The notes: generated from the letters alone by a model not told the origin. A stretch of DNA of 64,000 bases from Poriferisodalis sp965237655 (GCF_965237655.1 NZ_CBDEGB010000002.1:1240001-1304000), one strand, 5' to 3'; shown: positions 18,358 to 27,029, counted from the first letter of the stretch. Program-made: numbers and translations.

Positions 18358-19536
18358 TCACGACGGTCGCCAGAAGCGATGTTCCACGAAGGGCAGCGGG
18401 GCGACCCGGCATGGCTCGGGACCCTTGCGGCCCTCGGCGAATAACTCGGTGCCGTCGCAAGCGTGTTCGGCGGCCACATAAGCCATGGCGATCGGCGTGT
18501 CGACGGTGGGTCCGAATCCGCCGCTGGTGACGATGCCGACATGCGCGCCGTCGGCGTCCGCCAGCACAGCACCGTCGCGGATGGGCCGGCGGCCCTGCGC
18601 CGCGACGCCGACCCGGTGCCTCGGCGGCCCCTCGCACAGCTGGGCTGTGATGGTCTCGGAACCGGGAAAGCCGCCTTCGGCACGCCTCCGCTTCGGAATA
18701 GACCAACCGAGACCGGCCTCGGCAGGTGTCGTCGCCTCGGTGAGCTCGTGGCCTACCAAGGGAAGGCCCGCTTCGAGCCGCAGCGTGTCGCGGGCGCCGA
18801 GTCCTGCCGGGGAGACTTCGTCGCTGCCGAGCAGCAGCTGCGCGAGATGCGCCGCTTCGGTCGAGGGCACGGCTATCTCAAAGCCGTCTTCGCCGGTATA
18901 CCCGCAGCGCGACACCTCGCACTCGACTCCGTCGATCGACATGGCGGCCGTCGACATGAACGCGAGCTCGGCTGCCGGCGGCGCCCAGCGTGCGAGCACT
19001 TCAACCGCGGCGGGCCCCTGAAGTGCCAGCAGTGCCAGGTCATGGCGCACCGCGATGCGTACGTCGCCGTCGTCGCCTCCACCGTTGACGCCGCGCAGCA
19101 TCGCGAGATCGGCATCGGCGCGCACGGCGTTGACCACAGCGCGCAGCCGGTTTCCGTAGTTGGACACGATGAGATCATCGAGCACGCCGCCAGCGGACGT
19201 GGTGAACAGCGTGTAACGCATGCGCCCCGGGGCCAGGTTGACGACAGAGCCGGGAATACAACGTTCCAGCCACGCCGCGACGTCGGCAACCTCGTCGCTG
19301 CGGTTGGGGTGCAGTTCGATGATGCCCATGTGGCTCACGTCGAACAATCCCGCTGCAGTGCGGGTTGCACGGTGCTCGGCGATGGTGCCCTCGAATCGCA
19401 TCGGCAGTGCATGACCCCCAAAGTTGGCCATCCGGCCGCCAAGCTCGGAGTGCAACTCGAACAGCGGCGTGCAGAGGCCACCGGTCGCGGGGTCGACACC
19501 GGTCTCACCGGCGCGGCTGCCCCTGGCGTCAGTCAT
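18358..19536 (-). CDS. gcvT: Aminomethyltransferase, T protein of the glycine cleavage system
   Basis: Transfers the methylene group of glycine from H-protein lipoamide to tetrahydrofolate. The 392 residues show TPLFELHSELGGRMANFGGHALPMRFEGTIAEHRATRTAAGLFDVSHMG, SAGGVLDDLIVSNY, ALQGPAAVEVL, SRCGYTGEDGFEI, DTLRLEAGLPLVGHEL and a C-terminal GIVTSGGFGPT. ATG 19536 is the start. It lies 12 bp after the ArsC-like selenoprotein gene and 46 bp before gcvP, so the three are probably one transcript. Confidence 0.95.
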   Translation of the reverse strand: MTDARGSRAGETGVDPATGGLCTPLFELHSELGGRMANFGGHALPMRFEGTIAEHRATRTAAGLFDVSHMGIIELHPNRSDEVADVAAWLERCIPGSVVNLAPGRMRYTLFTTSAGGVLDDLIVSNYGNRLRAVVNAVRADADLAMLRGVNGGGDDGDVRIAVRHDLALLALQGPAAVEVLARWAPPAAELAFMSTAAMSIDGVECEVSRCGYTGEDGFEIAVPSTEAAHLAQLLLGSDEVSPAGLGARDTLRLEAGLPLVGHELTEATTPAEAGLGWSIPKRRRAEGGFPGSETITAQLCEGPPRHRVGVAAQGRRPIRDGAVLADADGAHVGIVTSGGFGPTVDTPIAMAYVAAEHACDGTELFAEGRKGPEPCRVAPLPFVEHRFWRPS

Positions 19537-19548
19537 CAGCGGAGGGTC

Positions 19549-19908
19549 TCAGCCAGCCAGCAGTGCGGCGATGCGATCTTTCGGACGTCCGACGATGGCC
19601 CGGTCGCCGCGTACCACGACGGGGCGCTGCATGAGCGCTTTGCGCTGGCTCAGCAGCTCGACGACCGCCGTGGGATTGCCGACGTAATCGTCGGCGTTCA
19701 GGCCCAGTTTCTTGAACTGCGAGTCCTTGCGCACCAGATCTTCGACGGGATCCTCAAGGATCGACACGAGGTGCTCAAGCGTCTCGCGGTCGGGCGGTGT
19801 CTTCATGTACAGGACGATGTCGGCTTCGACTCCAGCTTCCTCGGCGACCGCCAAGGCATTCCGCGAAGAGTTTCAGTGGGGGTTGTGATAGATCGTCACT
19901 TCAGCCAT
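19549..19908 (-). CDS. ArsC-family (arsenate reductase-like) selenoprotein, Sec at residue 12
   Basis: From ATG 19908, preceded by AGGAG, the frame reads MAEVTIYHNPH, then TGA (19875-19873), then NSSRNALAVAEEAGVEADIVLYMKTPP and on to the stop at 19549: 119 residues counting Sec. E. coli ArsC begins MSNITIYHNPACGTSRNTL, so the TGA replaces exactly the catalytic Cys12. The rest (DLVRKDSQFKKLGL, QRPVVVRGDRAIVGRP) fits ArsC/Spx-like reductases of about 115 residues. A conventional gene call would start at 19854 and lose the active site. It heads the run ending in gcvT, gcvP and selD. True arsenate reduction is unproven; a general thiol-redox role is possible. Confidence 0.9.
19840..19875 (-). promoter_or_regulatory. 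Candidate bacterial SECIS hairpin of the ArsC-like gene
   Basis: Starting 17 nt after the Sec TGA the minus strand reads CTTGGC-GGTC-GCCGAG: a six-pair stem (one G-U pair) closed by a GGUC tetraloop, with the loop 23 nt after the TGA. A GGU-type apical loop at this distance is what SelB recognises in the E. coli fdhF element. Seen by eye only; no folding was run. Confidence 0.6.
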
Positions 19909-20028
19909 GAGCGCGCTCCTGTCGTCGTGAATGGGGGCAGGGTGCGACCGCTCGGGCCTGCTGCCGCGAATCGGCTCGATCGCGTCCGCTGACATGAGGC
20001 TCGGCTCGGCCCTGCACCGACCCCGAAG

Positions 20029-20409
20029 TTACCTGTGCGCGATGAAGTTGTCAGGGCACGCGGACGATTGCCGATCTGGAGAGCGCTGCACCTCGCTGAC
20101 GGCCACGATCTGCTCGAGAGGCACACCTTCGATGTAGGCGATCTGGCGTAGCAGCCGCGCCTTGGCTTCGGCGTCCACGATGTCGCCGACCAACTCGCCG
20201 GTGAGTCTGCCGTTGCGGACGTCGAGTTCGTTCGCATAGGCGTGATCGAACTTGAAGCGTTCGGCCAGATGGTCGGTGAAGTGCGTGAAGCCGCCCGAGA
20301 TGATCCCAACCCGGTAGGCGAGCAGGTCGGTCGTGATGCCCGGGCCGTCGGGACCGGTCACGCGGATGAGAAGCGTGTCAGTCAGCGGGGCCGCGGCGTC
20401 GAGGGCCAT
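20029..20409 (-). pseudogene. serB: Internally deleted phosphoserine phosphatase remnant
   Basis: The first ~22 residues (TDTLLIRVTGPDGPGITTDLL) match the start of the SerB ACT domain. They run straight into YRVGIISGGFTHFTDHLAERF, the middle of the HAD catalytic domain, through NELDVRNGRLTGELVG and the lysine-bearing DAEAKARLLRQIA to GVPLEQIVAV. There the expected GDGANDLDML motif is missing and unrelated sequence follows to the stop. So most of the ACT domain, the catalytic DxDxT part and the C-terminal aspartate motif are gone. It cannot be an active phosphatase. Divergent from ilvD, 57 bp away. Confidence 0.85.
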
Positions 20410-20466
20410 CAGGTCGGGCAGGCTACTGGGCCGTCAGATGAGGCAGCCCAGGCGTAGGCTGATCCC

Positions 20467-22302
20467 ATGCCGCGCTACCGATCCGTCACCTCCACCGCTG
20501 GCCGGAATCAGGCCGGGGCTCGCGCGTTGTGGCGGGCGACCGGCATGACCGACGAGGACTTCGGCAAGCCGATCATCGCCATCTCGAATTCGTTCACCCA
20601 GTTCGTGCCCGGCCACGTGCATCTGAAGGACATGGGCCAGCTTGTTGCCCGTGAAATCGAGGCCGCTGGCGGCGTTGCCAAGGAGTTCAACACCATCGCC
20701 GTCGACGACGGCATCGCTATGGGTCACGACGGGATGCTCTACAGCCTGCCGTCACGAGATCTCATCGCTGACTCGGTGGAGTACATGGTGAATGCGCACT
20801 GCGCCGACGCTCTGGTGTGCATCAGCAACTGCGACAAGATCACCCCCGGCATGCTCATGGCGGCGATGCGCCTGAACGTCCCGACGGTGTTCGTGTCGGG
20901 CGGGCCCATGGAGGCCGGCAAGACCAAGCTGGCCACCCAGAAGGTGGACCTCATCAACGTCATGGTCGTGGCGGCCGACGAGTCGGTGAGTGACGAGGAT
21001 GTGGCCGAGATGGAACGGTCGGGCTGCCCCACGTGCGGCTCATGCTCGGGCATGTTCACCGCCAACTCGATGAACTGTCTGACCGAGGCGCTGGGACTGT
21101 CGTTGCCTGGCAACGGAACGGTGGTGGCGACCCACTCGGATCGGCGCGAACTATTCCTGGAGGCGGGACGCTTGGTGGTCGAGCTGTGCCGGCGCTACTA
21201 CCAGCAAGACGATGAATCGGCACTGCCTCGGGCGATCGGCAGCTTCGAGGCCTTCGAGAATGCGATGACGCTCGACATCGCGATGGGCGGTTCCACCAAC
21301 ACGATCCTGCACTTGCTGGCAGCAGCGCAGGAAGCCGGTCTGGACTTCACGATGGCCGATATCGACCGGCTGTCGCACAAGGTGCCGAACATCTGCAAGG
21401 TGGCGCCGGCCTCGGAGTTCTTCCACGTCGAGGACGTGCATCGCGCCGGGGGCGTGATGGGCATATTGGCCGAACTGAACCGGGCCGGTCTCATTGCCAA
21501 CCAGGTGCCCACAGTGCACTCGCCGACGATGTTCGAGGCCATCTCCCGCTGGGATGTCGCCACCAACGACGATCCATCGCTGGCTGAGTTCTTCCGGGCG
21601 GGTCCGGCGGGCATCCCGACGCAGGTCGCGTTCAGCCAATCCGAGCGTTACCGGACGCTCGACGTCGACCGCGAGCGGGGCTGCATCCGCTCGGTCGACT
21701 TTGCCTATTCGGCCGACGGCGGGTTGGCCATTCTGTACGGAAACCTCGCGCCCGACGGCTGCGTGGTGAAGACCGCCGGGGTAGACGAGTCGATCTGGGT
21801 GTTCTCTGGCCCCGCTCACGTCGTCGAGAGCCAGGACGAGGCGGTTGAGCACATCCTGGACGGCAAGGTCGTTGCCGGCGATGTCGTGCTGGTGCGCTAC
21901 GAGGGCCCCCGGGGCGGCCCCGGCATGCAGGAAATGCTGTACCCGACCTCGTACCTGAAGTCCAAGGGGCTCGGCAAGGCGTGCGCGCTGGTGACCGACG
22001 GGCGTTTCTCCGGTGGAACCTCGGGCTTGTCGATCGGCCATGTCTCGCCCGAGGCGGCCTCAGGTGGGCTCATCGGTCTCGTGAACGACGGCGACACCAT
22101 CGAGATCGACATCCCGAACCGCACGATCAACCTCGCCGTCGACGATGCCGAGCTGGAGCGGCGGCGTGGAGAGCAGGATGCAGCTGGCTGGCAGCCAGCG
22201 AAGCCTCGTCCACGCCAGGTGAGCACAGCACTGCGGGCCTATGCCGCCATGGCCGTGAGCGCCGACAAGGGTGCGGTCCGCGACGTCTCGGGTCTGGGCT
22301 GA
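20467..22302 (+). CDS. ilvD: Dihydroxy-acid dehydratase
   Basis: Converts 2,3-dihydroxy-3-methylbutanoate (or pentanoate) to the 2-keto acid in valine and isoleucine synthesis, using an Fe-S cluster. The 611 residues include NSFTQFVPGHVHLKDMG, the cluster region SNCDKITPGM and GCPTCGSCSGMFTANSMNCLTEALGL, and the C-terminal GRFSGGTSGLSIGHVSPEAASGG. ATG 20467 starts the conserved MPRYRS sequence. A GC-rich hairpin directly after the stop probably ends the transcript. Confidence 0.97.
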   Translation: MPRYRSVTSTAGRNQAGARALWRATGMTDEDFGKPIIAISNSFTQFVPGHVHLKDMGQLVAREIEAAGGVAKEFNTIAVDDGIAMGHDGMLYSLPSRDLIADSVEYMVNAHCADALVCISNCDKITPGMLMAAMRLNVPTVFVSGGPMEAGKTKLATQKVDLINVMVVAADESVSDEDVAEMERSGCPTCGSCSGMFTANSMNCLTEALGLSLPGNGTVVATHSDRRELFLEAGRLVVELCRRYYQQDDESALPRAIGSFEAFENAMTLDIAMGGSTNTILHLLAAAQEAGLDFTMADIDRLSHKVPNICKVAPASEFFHVEDVHRAGGVMGILAELNRAGLIANQVPTVHSPTMFEAISRWDVATNDDPSLAEFFRAGPAGIPTQVAFSQSERYRTLDVDRERGCIRSVDFAYSADGGLAILYGNLAPDGCVVKTAGVDESIWVFSGPAHVVESQDEAVEHILDGKVVAGDVVLVRYEGPRGGPGMQEMLYPTSYLKSKGLGKACALVTDGRFSGGTSGLSIGHVSPEAASGGLIGLVNDGDTIEIDIPNRTINLAVDDAELERRRGEQDAAGWQPAKPRPRQVSTALRAYAAMAVSADKGAVRDVSGLG

Positions 22303-22328
22303 CGACCCCGCAGAGCCCTGCGGTCGTC
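22301..22328 (+). terminator. Hairpin after ilvD
   Basis: Overlapping the ilvD stop codon, GACGACC (plus a two-base bulge) GCA pairs with TGCGGTCGTC around a short loop GAGCCC. This makes a ten-pair GC-rich stem. There is no T-run, so it is a hairpin terminator of the kind common in high-GC bacteria, by inference. Confidence 0.5.
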
Positions 22329-22390
22329 CGCGGCAGGCTTGAGGCATCCTTCCGCAGAGCCGGCGCTGCCGCCGTAGCCTCGCAACGGTG

Positions 22391-23890
22391 ATGGCCAGCG
22401 GCCCGACGCACCTCGACTCGGCACGCGGCTGGGTCACGGCCTGCGGCGCGGCCCTCAGCGTCATGGCGGCGTTCGGGACGATCTACAGCTTCAACGCGTT
22501 CGCGAAGAGCATGGCGGACGAGTTCGGGACCGGGCACGGACCGATCAGCCTCGTGTTCGGGATCACAGTGTTTCTGTTCTTCGGCAGTGCTCTGGTCTCG
22601 GGCCGCCTGTACGACCGGTTCGGCATCGCTCCGCTGCTCATCGTCGGAGGAGCGATGTTCTGCGGCGGTCTCTTCGCCATGTCGCAGGTATCGGTGTTGT
22701 GGCACGGATATGTGCTGTTCGGTGTCGGCCTGGGTTTCGGTGGAGGCCTGTTCAACGCACCGTTGTTCGCACTCACGGCAATGTGGTTCGCTCGTCATCG
22801 CGCCGTGGCTCAAGGCATCGTGGCGACCGGCTCGGGGGTGGGAATGATGCTGTTCGCGCCACTGGCGCAATGGCTGCTTGAGGTCTATGGATGGCGTGGC
22901 GGCATGAAGGCGCTCGCAGTGGTGGCAGCTGGAATCTTTGCCGTAGCGCTCTTCATGATCAAGCGGCCGCCGAAGATGGACATGGGCGACGCGAAGCGTC
23001 ACGTCTCTCTGGTGGTGCGTTCCGCTGCTTTCTGGCAGATGGGGGCCGCGGGTGTGTTCTTTACCGTGGCCGTCATCGGGTCATTGGGTTCGGTTGTTAC
23101 TTTCGCCCAGGACGATGGCCTCCCGCCGCGAGCAGCGGTGGCGCTGTTCACGATCATCGGCTTCTCGAGCATCGTGGGGCGCATGGCGCTCACGAGCCTG
23201 GCCCGACCGCTGGGCTCGGTCCGGCTGATCAAGATCGCGTTCTTCGGGCTGCCCGTCGCCTACGCGATCTGGTTCGCAACGACCCGAGTGAGCGGGCTGG
23301 AGGCAAAGTTCGTCCTGCTGATCGTCTTCGCTTCGGTCCTCGGAGTGTCCTATGGCGGCTTCGTGGCGCTGCTCGGTGACGTCACAGCTCACCTGTTCGG
23401 ATTGGCGGGCCTCGGCACGGTCATGGGCATGCTGTTCTTCAGCTCCGGTACCGGAGCGCTCATCGGACCGCCCTTGATGGGCTTCACCGCCGACGCAACT
23501 GGAGGTATCGGTTTGCCAATCGCCATTTCGGGCGTAATCGCGGCGGTGGGAGTTGTCGTCCTTCTGCCGATGACACGTCATCCGCTTCCTCTCCCGACGT
23601 ATATGGGGCCGCCCGGCTCGCCACCTCCACTGCCGCGGCCTGGCCCGCTCGCGCCCTCGCATGCAGTCGAGGTGCCCGCACAGATTGTTGGCGCGGCGTC
23701 CGCCAGGTTGCGTGCCGAACGGCCTGTGGCTGCGATGAGGCGACCGCAGTCAGATGCGCTGCTCGGGGCACCGCCAAAGGTGTTCTGGCCTGTTCGGGTT
23801 GACGCTGACGACGCCGGCGGCAACGGTTTGGAGACCATTGCCGGTGTGCCGGCCATCGCAGCAGCGTCACCGGCGGCAGAGCGGCACTGA
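22391..23890 (+). CDS. MFS transporter, oxalate/formate antiporter (monocarboxylate) type
   Basis: Twelve hydrophobic segments are readable in the first ~400 residues, starting GWVTACGAALSVMAAFGTIYSFNAFAKSM. This matches OFA/monocarboxylate carriers, as does the loop GRLYDRFGIAPLLIVGGAMF between helices 2 and 3. The C-terminal ~100 residues are a proline/alanine-rich cytoplasmic tail. It probably moves a small organic acid across the membrane. GTG 22388 or ATG 22391 may start it. The gene is followed by a thioesterase gene 88 bp downstream. Confidence 0.85.
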   Translation: MASGPTHLDSARGWVTACGAALSVMAAFGTIYSFNAFAKSMADEFGTGHGPISLVFGITVFLFFGSALVSGRLYDRFGIAPLLIVGGAMFCGGLFAMSQVSVLWHGYVLFGVGLGFGGGLFNAPLFALTAMWFARHRAVAQGIVATGSGVGMMLFAPLAQWLLEVYGWRGGMKALAVVAAGIFAVALFMIKRPPKMDMGDAKRHVSLVVRSAAFWQMGAAGVFFTVAVIGSLGSVVTFAQDDGLPPRAAVALFTIIGFSSIVGRMALTSLARPLGSVRLIKIAFFGLPVAYAIWFATTRVSGLEAKFVLLIVFASVLGVSYGGFVALLGDVTAHLFGLAGLGTVMGMLFFSSGTGALIGPPLMGFTADATGGIGLPIAISGVIAAVGVVVLLPMTRHPLPLPTYMGPPGSPPPLPRPGPLAPSHAVEVPAQIVGAASARLRAERPVAAMRRPQSDALLGAPPKVFWPVRVDADDAGGNGLETIAGVPAIAAASPAAERH

Positions 23891-23978
23891 GCGCGCCAGT
23901 CGGTCGACTTCGGGGCGCCATGAGACCAATGAGGCTGAACCGAACCGCGCGCCAGCCGACGGCGAGAAGGAGTCAAGC

Positions 23979-24527
23979 GTGAGCAACGGTGCGAAGAACC
24001 CCCAGCCGACCGACCCGATTCCCGCAGCGCCGGTTGACGTGATGAGCGGAACCGTGGTGCGCGAGTGGATCGACTACAACGGTCACCTCAATGCCGGCTA
24101 CTACCTGGTGGCCTTCGATGACGCCATTGCGCCCTGGATGGACTTCATCGGCCTCGGAACGGCGCATCGGGCAGTGCGGGACATCACCACGTTCTCGGCG
24201 CAGAACCACATCGCATACGTGCGTGAGATTGGCCTCGACGAGCCATACGTGATCTCCGTCCAGCTGTTGGGCTTTGACCGCAAGCGCGTGCATGCGTTCC
24301 AGGTGATGACCCAGACGCGAGATGACTACGTGGCGGCCATCTGCGAGGTCATGTCGCTGAACATCGACGGGCCGACGCGCCGTGTGGCACCGATGGCCGA
24401 CGAGCCGTTCGAGCGGCTCAGCGAGATCTGGTCGGTGCACCAGGAGCTGCCAGTACCGCCGCAGGTCGGCCGCTCGATTGCCATCCCGCCCTCGGCTGAG
24501 GGCTTCCGGCATCCAGACCTCGTCTGA
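23979..24527 (+). CDS. Hot-dog thioesterase (betainyl-CoA thioesterase-like)
   Basis: GTG 23979 follows an AAGGAG box; the frame is open further upstream inside the transporter gene but has no reason to start there. REWIDYNGHLNAGYYLVAFDDAIAPWMDFIGLG is the signature of the acyl-CoA thioesterase family that also forms the C-terminal domain of carnitine dehydrogenases, with the catalytic Asp in WIDYNGH. Then follow HIAYVREIGLDEPYVISVQLLGFD and HAFQVM. It probably releases free acid from a small acyl-CoA such as betainyl-CoA. The 182 residues are slightly longer than usual, with an extended C-terminus. Confidence 0.8.
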   Translation: MSNGAKNPQPTDPIPAAPVDVMSGTVVREWIDYNGHLNAGYYLVAFDDAIAPWMDFIGLGTAHRAVRDITTFSAQNHIAYVREIGLDEPYVISVQLLGFDRKRVHAFQVMTQTRDDYVAAICEVMSLNIDGPTRRVAPMADEPFERLSEIWSVHQELPVPPQVGRSIAIPPSAEGFRHPDLV

Positions 24528-24605
24528 CGCTTCGACACGGTCAGCTCGACCGGGTGCCGAACCGGTCCCCGGCCGCAGTCGGCATGCCCTGACTATGTTG
24601 CGGCC

Positions 24606-25358
24606 GTGGAGATCTTCGGCGTGGTCAACGCCTCTCCCGACTCGAAGGCCGAGTTCTCGGTCGTGCGCAGCTTCGATGAGGCTGCGACACGCGGTGCTGA
24701 GCTGCTGGCTGAGGGCGCCGACTTTTTCGATCTCGGCGGTGAGGGTTCTACACCTGGCAGCGACGAGATCAGTGCTGGGGTCGAGTGGCAGCGGATTGAG
24801 GGACCGCTGCTAGGGCTGCTCGCCCTCGGCGCCGACGTGGCGATCGACACCCGCAAGCCCGCAGTCGCTCGTCGGGCGCTTGATGCGGGTGCCGCCGTGC
24901 TGAATGCCGGCGACGCGCTGCAGCAATCCGAGATGGTTGAGCTTGCGGCCGACCGAGAGGTGGCTGTGGTGCTCCCGTTCATGCTGGGGCGGGATTTTCG
25001 CAGCGTTCGCGACGTGAGCGGCGACCCGGTCGCCGTGATGGCGGAGTGGTTCGAGCACCACATTGAGCGCCTGAGGCGCGCTGGCATCGGACAGCGACTG
25101 CTGCTCGACTGCGGCGTCGGCTTCGGGCCGCATGACATGGACTGGCCCGAGCGGGCCGTGTACCAGCGAGCGATCTACAGCGGTCTCGGGGAGTTACGCC
25201 GATTCGACCTGCCGCTGTACGTGCCGGTGCCGTGGTTGCAGTCTCGGGACCGGCTCGAGCTGCTCGACCTCGCACTGTCCCAGAATCCCGAGTACGTGCG
25301 CGCCCACCGTCCGGCTCAGGTACGCGAGCACTTCGCAGCGATCACCGGGGCGAAATAG
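24606..25358 (+). CDS. Dihydropteroate synthase-like (pterin-binding) protein
   Basis: A 250-residue TIM-barrel protein with DHPS landmarks: GVVNASPDS (compare GVVNVTPDSFS), FFDLGGEGSTPGSDEI (compare DVGGESTRPG), VAIDTRKPAVARRALDAGAAVLNAG and LLDCGVGFGP. Several residues usual in folate DHPS are altered: the Arg-Pro of the STRPG loop is missing and the C-terminal SRK-like part is not seen. It may be a folate-related paralogue rather than the main FolP. GTG start at 24606. Confidence 0.65.
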   Translation: MEIFGVVNASPDSKAEFSVVRSFDEAATRGAELLAEGADFFDLGGEGSTPGSDEISAGVEWQRIEGPLLGLLALGADVAIDTRKPAVARRALDAGAAVLNAGDALQQSEMVELAADREVAVVLPFMLGRDFRSVRDVSGDPVAVMAEWFEHHIERLRRAGIGQRLLLDCGVGFGPHDMDWPERAVYQRAIYSGLGELRRFDLPLYVPVPWLQSRDRLELLDLALSQNPEYVRAHRPAQVREHFAAITGAK

Positions 25359-25413
25359 ACGCTGCCGCTGACCCTCCAATCGTGAGTGTCACACGGTGAT
25401 GCTTGGATGTGCA

Positions 25414-25464
25414 GCGAACGAATATGCGTAAATGCATACGTTCGTTTGTGTGTGTTGATATACT
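25414..25464 (+). promoter_or_regulatory. Inverted repeat and -10-like box upstream of the DUF222/HNH gene
   Basis: An AT-rich patch in GC-rich DNA contains AACGAATATGC and its imperfect mirror GCATACGTTCGTT (25416-25446), followed by TATACT (25459-25464), 30 bp before the start codon. It may be a promoter with an overlapping operator. It does not match the actinobacterial LexA box spacing. Confidence 0.5.
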
Positions 25465-25493
25465 GTAGAAGAGCATTGAAAGGAGTGAAAACA

Positions 25494-27029
25494 ATGGATG
25501 ATTATCGAGACAGTGGACAGTTCGATGCGGAGCGGTCATCATGCCCGGGGCAAGGTTTCCCCCACGCGGATGCGGCCGGGCGGCCGGGCGTGATTCCGTT
25601 CGAGTCACCAGCCGATCTCGATAATTCGGGCGGGGTTGGTGGGCCTGCCGGCTTGTTGGTCGAGGCAGCGGAGACGATTTGCTCAGCCGAGGCCTCCGGG
25701 TTGTCCCGTGACGATCTCGAACAGGGCATTCGAGCACTCACCCGTGTGCGTTCAGCGGTAGACGCCTGCGAGGCGCGGTTTGCTGCCGAGATCAACCGGC
25801 TGGACGACTTCGGCGACCGCTCCGAGGCGGTGCTTCGGCGGCTGTCTGGCTGTTCGGCAGCGACGGCGAAGCGTGCGGCAGGGCGCGCTGCGGCGTTGGC
25901 GGAGATGCCAAATGTCGAGGCGGCGTTGAGTGAGGGGCACATCACTGGGGAGCATGCGGATGTGCTCACGAATGCAGCCGGTCTCGCTGGCACCGATGCG
26001 GTCAACGACGCTTCACGGCTGCTGGAGGTTGCATCCTCGACGAACGTGGAGCGCACCCGCCGGGCCGCCAATGACTGGGTACGCGAGCTTCGCAAGGGGC
26101 TCACGCCCGACGAGGAATATCGCCGCCAGCGTGCTCTTCGGGGGCTGAGCATCACCCAGACCGCGGAAGGTCTCATCAAGGCCACTGCCCTGATGGATCC
26201 TGCGACCGGTGCAGCGTTCAAGGCGATCATCGAAGATGTCGCTCAGCGCTTTGCCGAGGCCGACCGTCACGATGCCCGCCCTGATGCTCCCGAGCCGCGT
26301 ACCTACACCCAATGCCGCGCCGACGCGCTCTCAGCGTTGGTCGGCACCGACAATCGCCGTGCCGCCCGGCGTTGGTACGCCGAGGTCGACCTCCGCGATG
26401 CCGCCTCGATCGCCGAACGGAATGGCTGGACGCCGCCGGCACCGCTGCCACCCCTGGCACCCGATCACCTCACTGGGTTGACGGCTGGCTCTGGAACGGT
26501 CGCTTTGGTCGAATCCGAGCCGCTGCCCATTGCGAATGGGGCGGTTCCCAAGGCCACGTCGCAGCTGTCTTGCGATGCTTCACTGCGACGTCGCAATCAA
26601 CTGGTGATCGTCGCGGACACACGCGCCGTGCTCGGCGACAAGTGGGCCGACTGCGAGATCCCCGGCACCGGTCCCATTCCCACCCACGTTCTTGAGCGTC
26701 TGGCCTGCGGCGCCGACATCTTCGGTCTCGTCTTCGACGGACGTGGGCAGCCGCTCTGGCACGGACGCAGAGTCCGCACCGTCACCGACCCCCAGTGGCG
26801 TGCGCTGCTCGCCCGAGATCGCCACTGTGTGATCTGCGCAGCCGCACCCACATGGTGCGAAGCCCATCACATCATTCCCTGGCAGGCCCCAGCTCGAGGC
26901 CGCACAGACATCGACAATCTCGCACTTCTGTGTTCCCGCTGTCACCACCAACTGCACGACAGCGGCGGCCAGCTACAGCGAACATCGCCCACCAGCTTCA
27001 CGGTCGCCTTCGGTCGCCAGAGGGAATAA
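25494..27029 (+). CDS. DUF222 / HNH endonuclease domain protein (13E12 repeat family)
   Basis: ATG 25494 has a strong AAAGGAG site. The N-terminal DUF222 region (about residues 60-340) includes EQGIRALTRVRSAVDACEARFAAEINRLDD and GHITGEHADVL. The C-terminal HNH nuclease reads RDRHCVICAAAPTWCEAHHIIPW then DNLALLCSRCHHQLHD, with the metal Cys and His residues intact. The 511 residues are typical. These proteins occur in many copies in actinobacteria and are thought to be mobile or selfish; their target is unknown. The following HsdR-N-like gene begins 31 bp later. Confidence 0.92.
   Translation: MDDYRDSGQFDAERSSCPGQGFPHADAAGRPGVIPFESPADLDNSGGVGGPAGLLVEAAETICSAEASGLSRDDLEQGIRALTRVRSAVDACEARFAAEINRLDDFGDRSEAVLRRLSGCSAATAKRAAGRAAALAEMPNVEAALSEGHITGEHADVLTNAAGLAGTDAVNDASRLLEVASSTNVERTRRAANDWVRELRKGLTPDEEYRRQRALRGLSITQTAEGLIKATALMDPATGAAFKAIIEDVAQRFAEADRHDARPDAPEPRTYTQCRADALSALVGTDNRRAARRWYAEVDLRDAASIAERNGWTPPAPLPPLAPDHLTGLTAGSGTVALVESEPLPIANGAVPKATSQLSCDASLRRRNQLVIVADTRAVLGDKWADCEIPGTGPIPTHVLERLACGADIFGLVFDGRGQPLWHGRRVRTVTDPQWRALLARDRHCVICAAAPTWCEAHHIIPWQAPARGRTDIDNLALLCSRCHHQLHDSGGQLQRTSPTSFTVAFGRQRE

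Noticed and set aside
16869..18530. 553-codon plus-strand open frame over gcvP
   Set aside because: Antisense shadow of a certain gene; no domain.
25416..25446. LexA/SOS box upstream of the DUF222/HNH gene
   Set aside because: GAAC and GTTC are about 20 bp apart, not the 4-6 bp of a LexA site.
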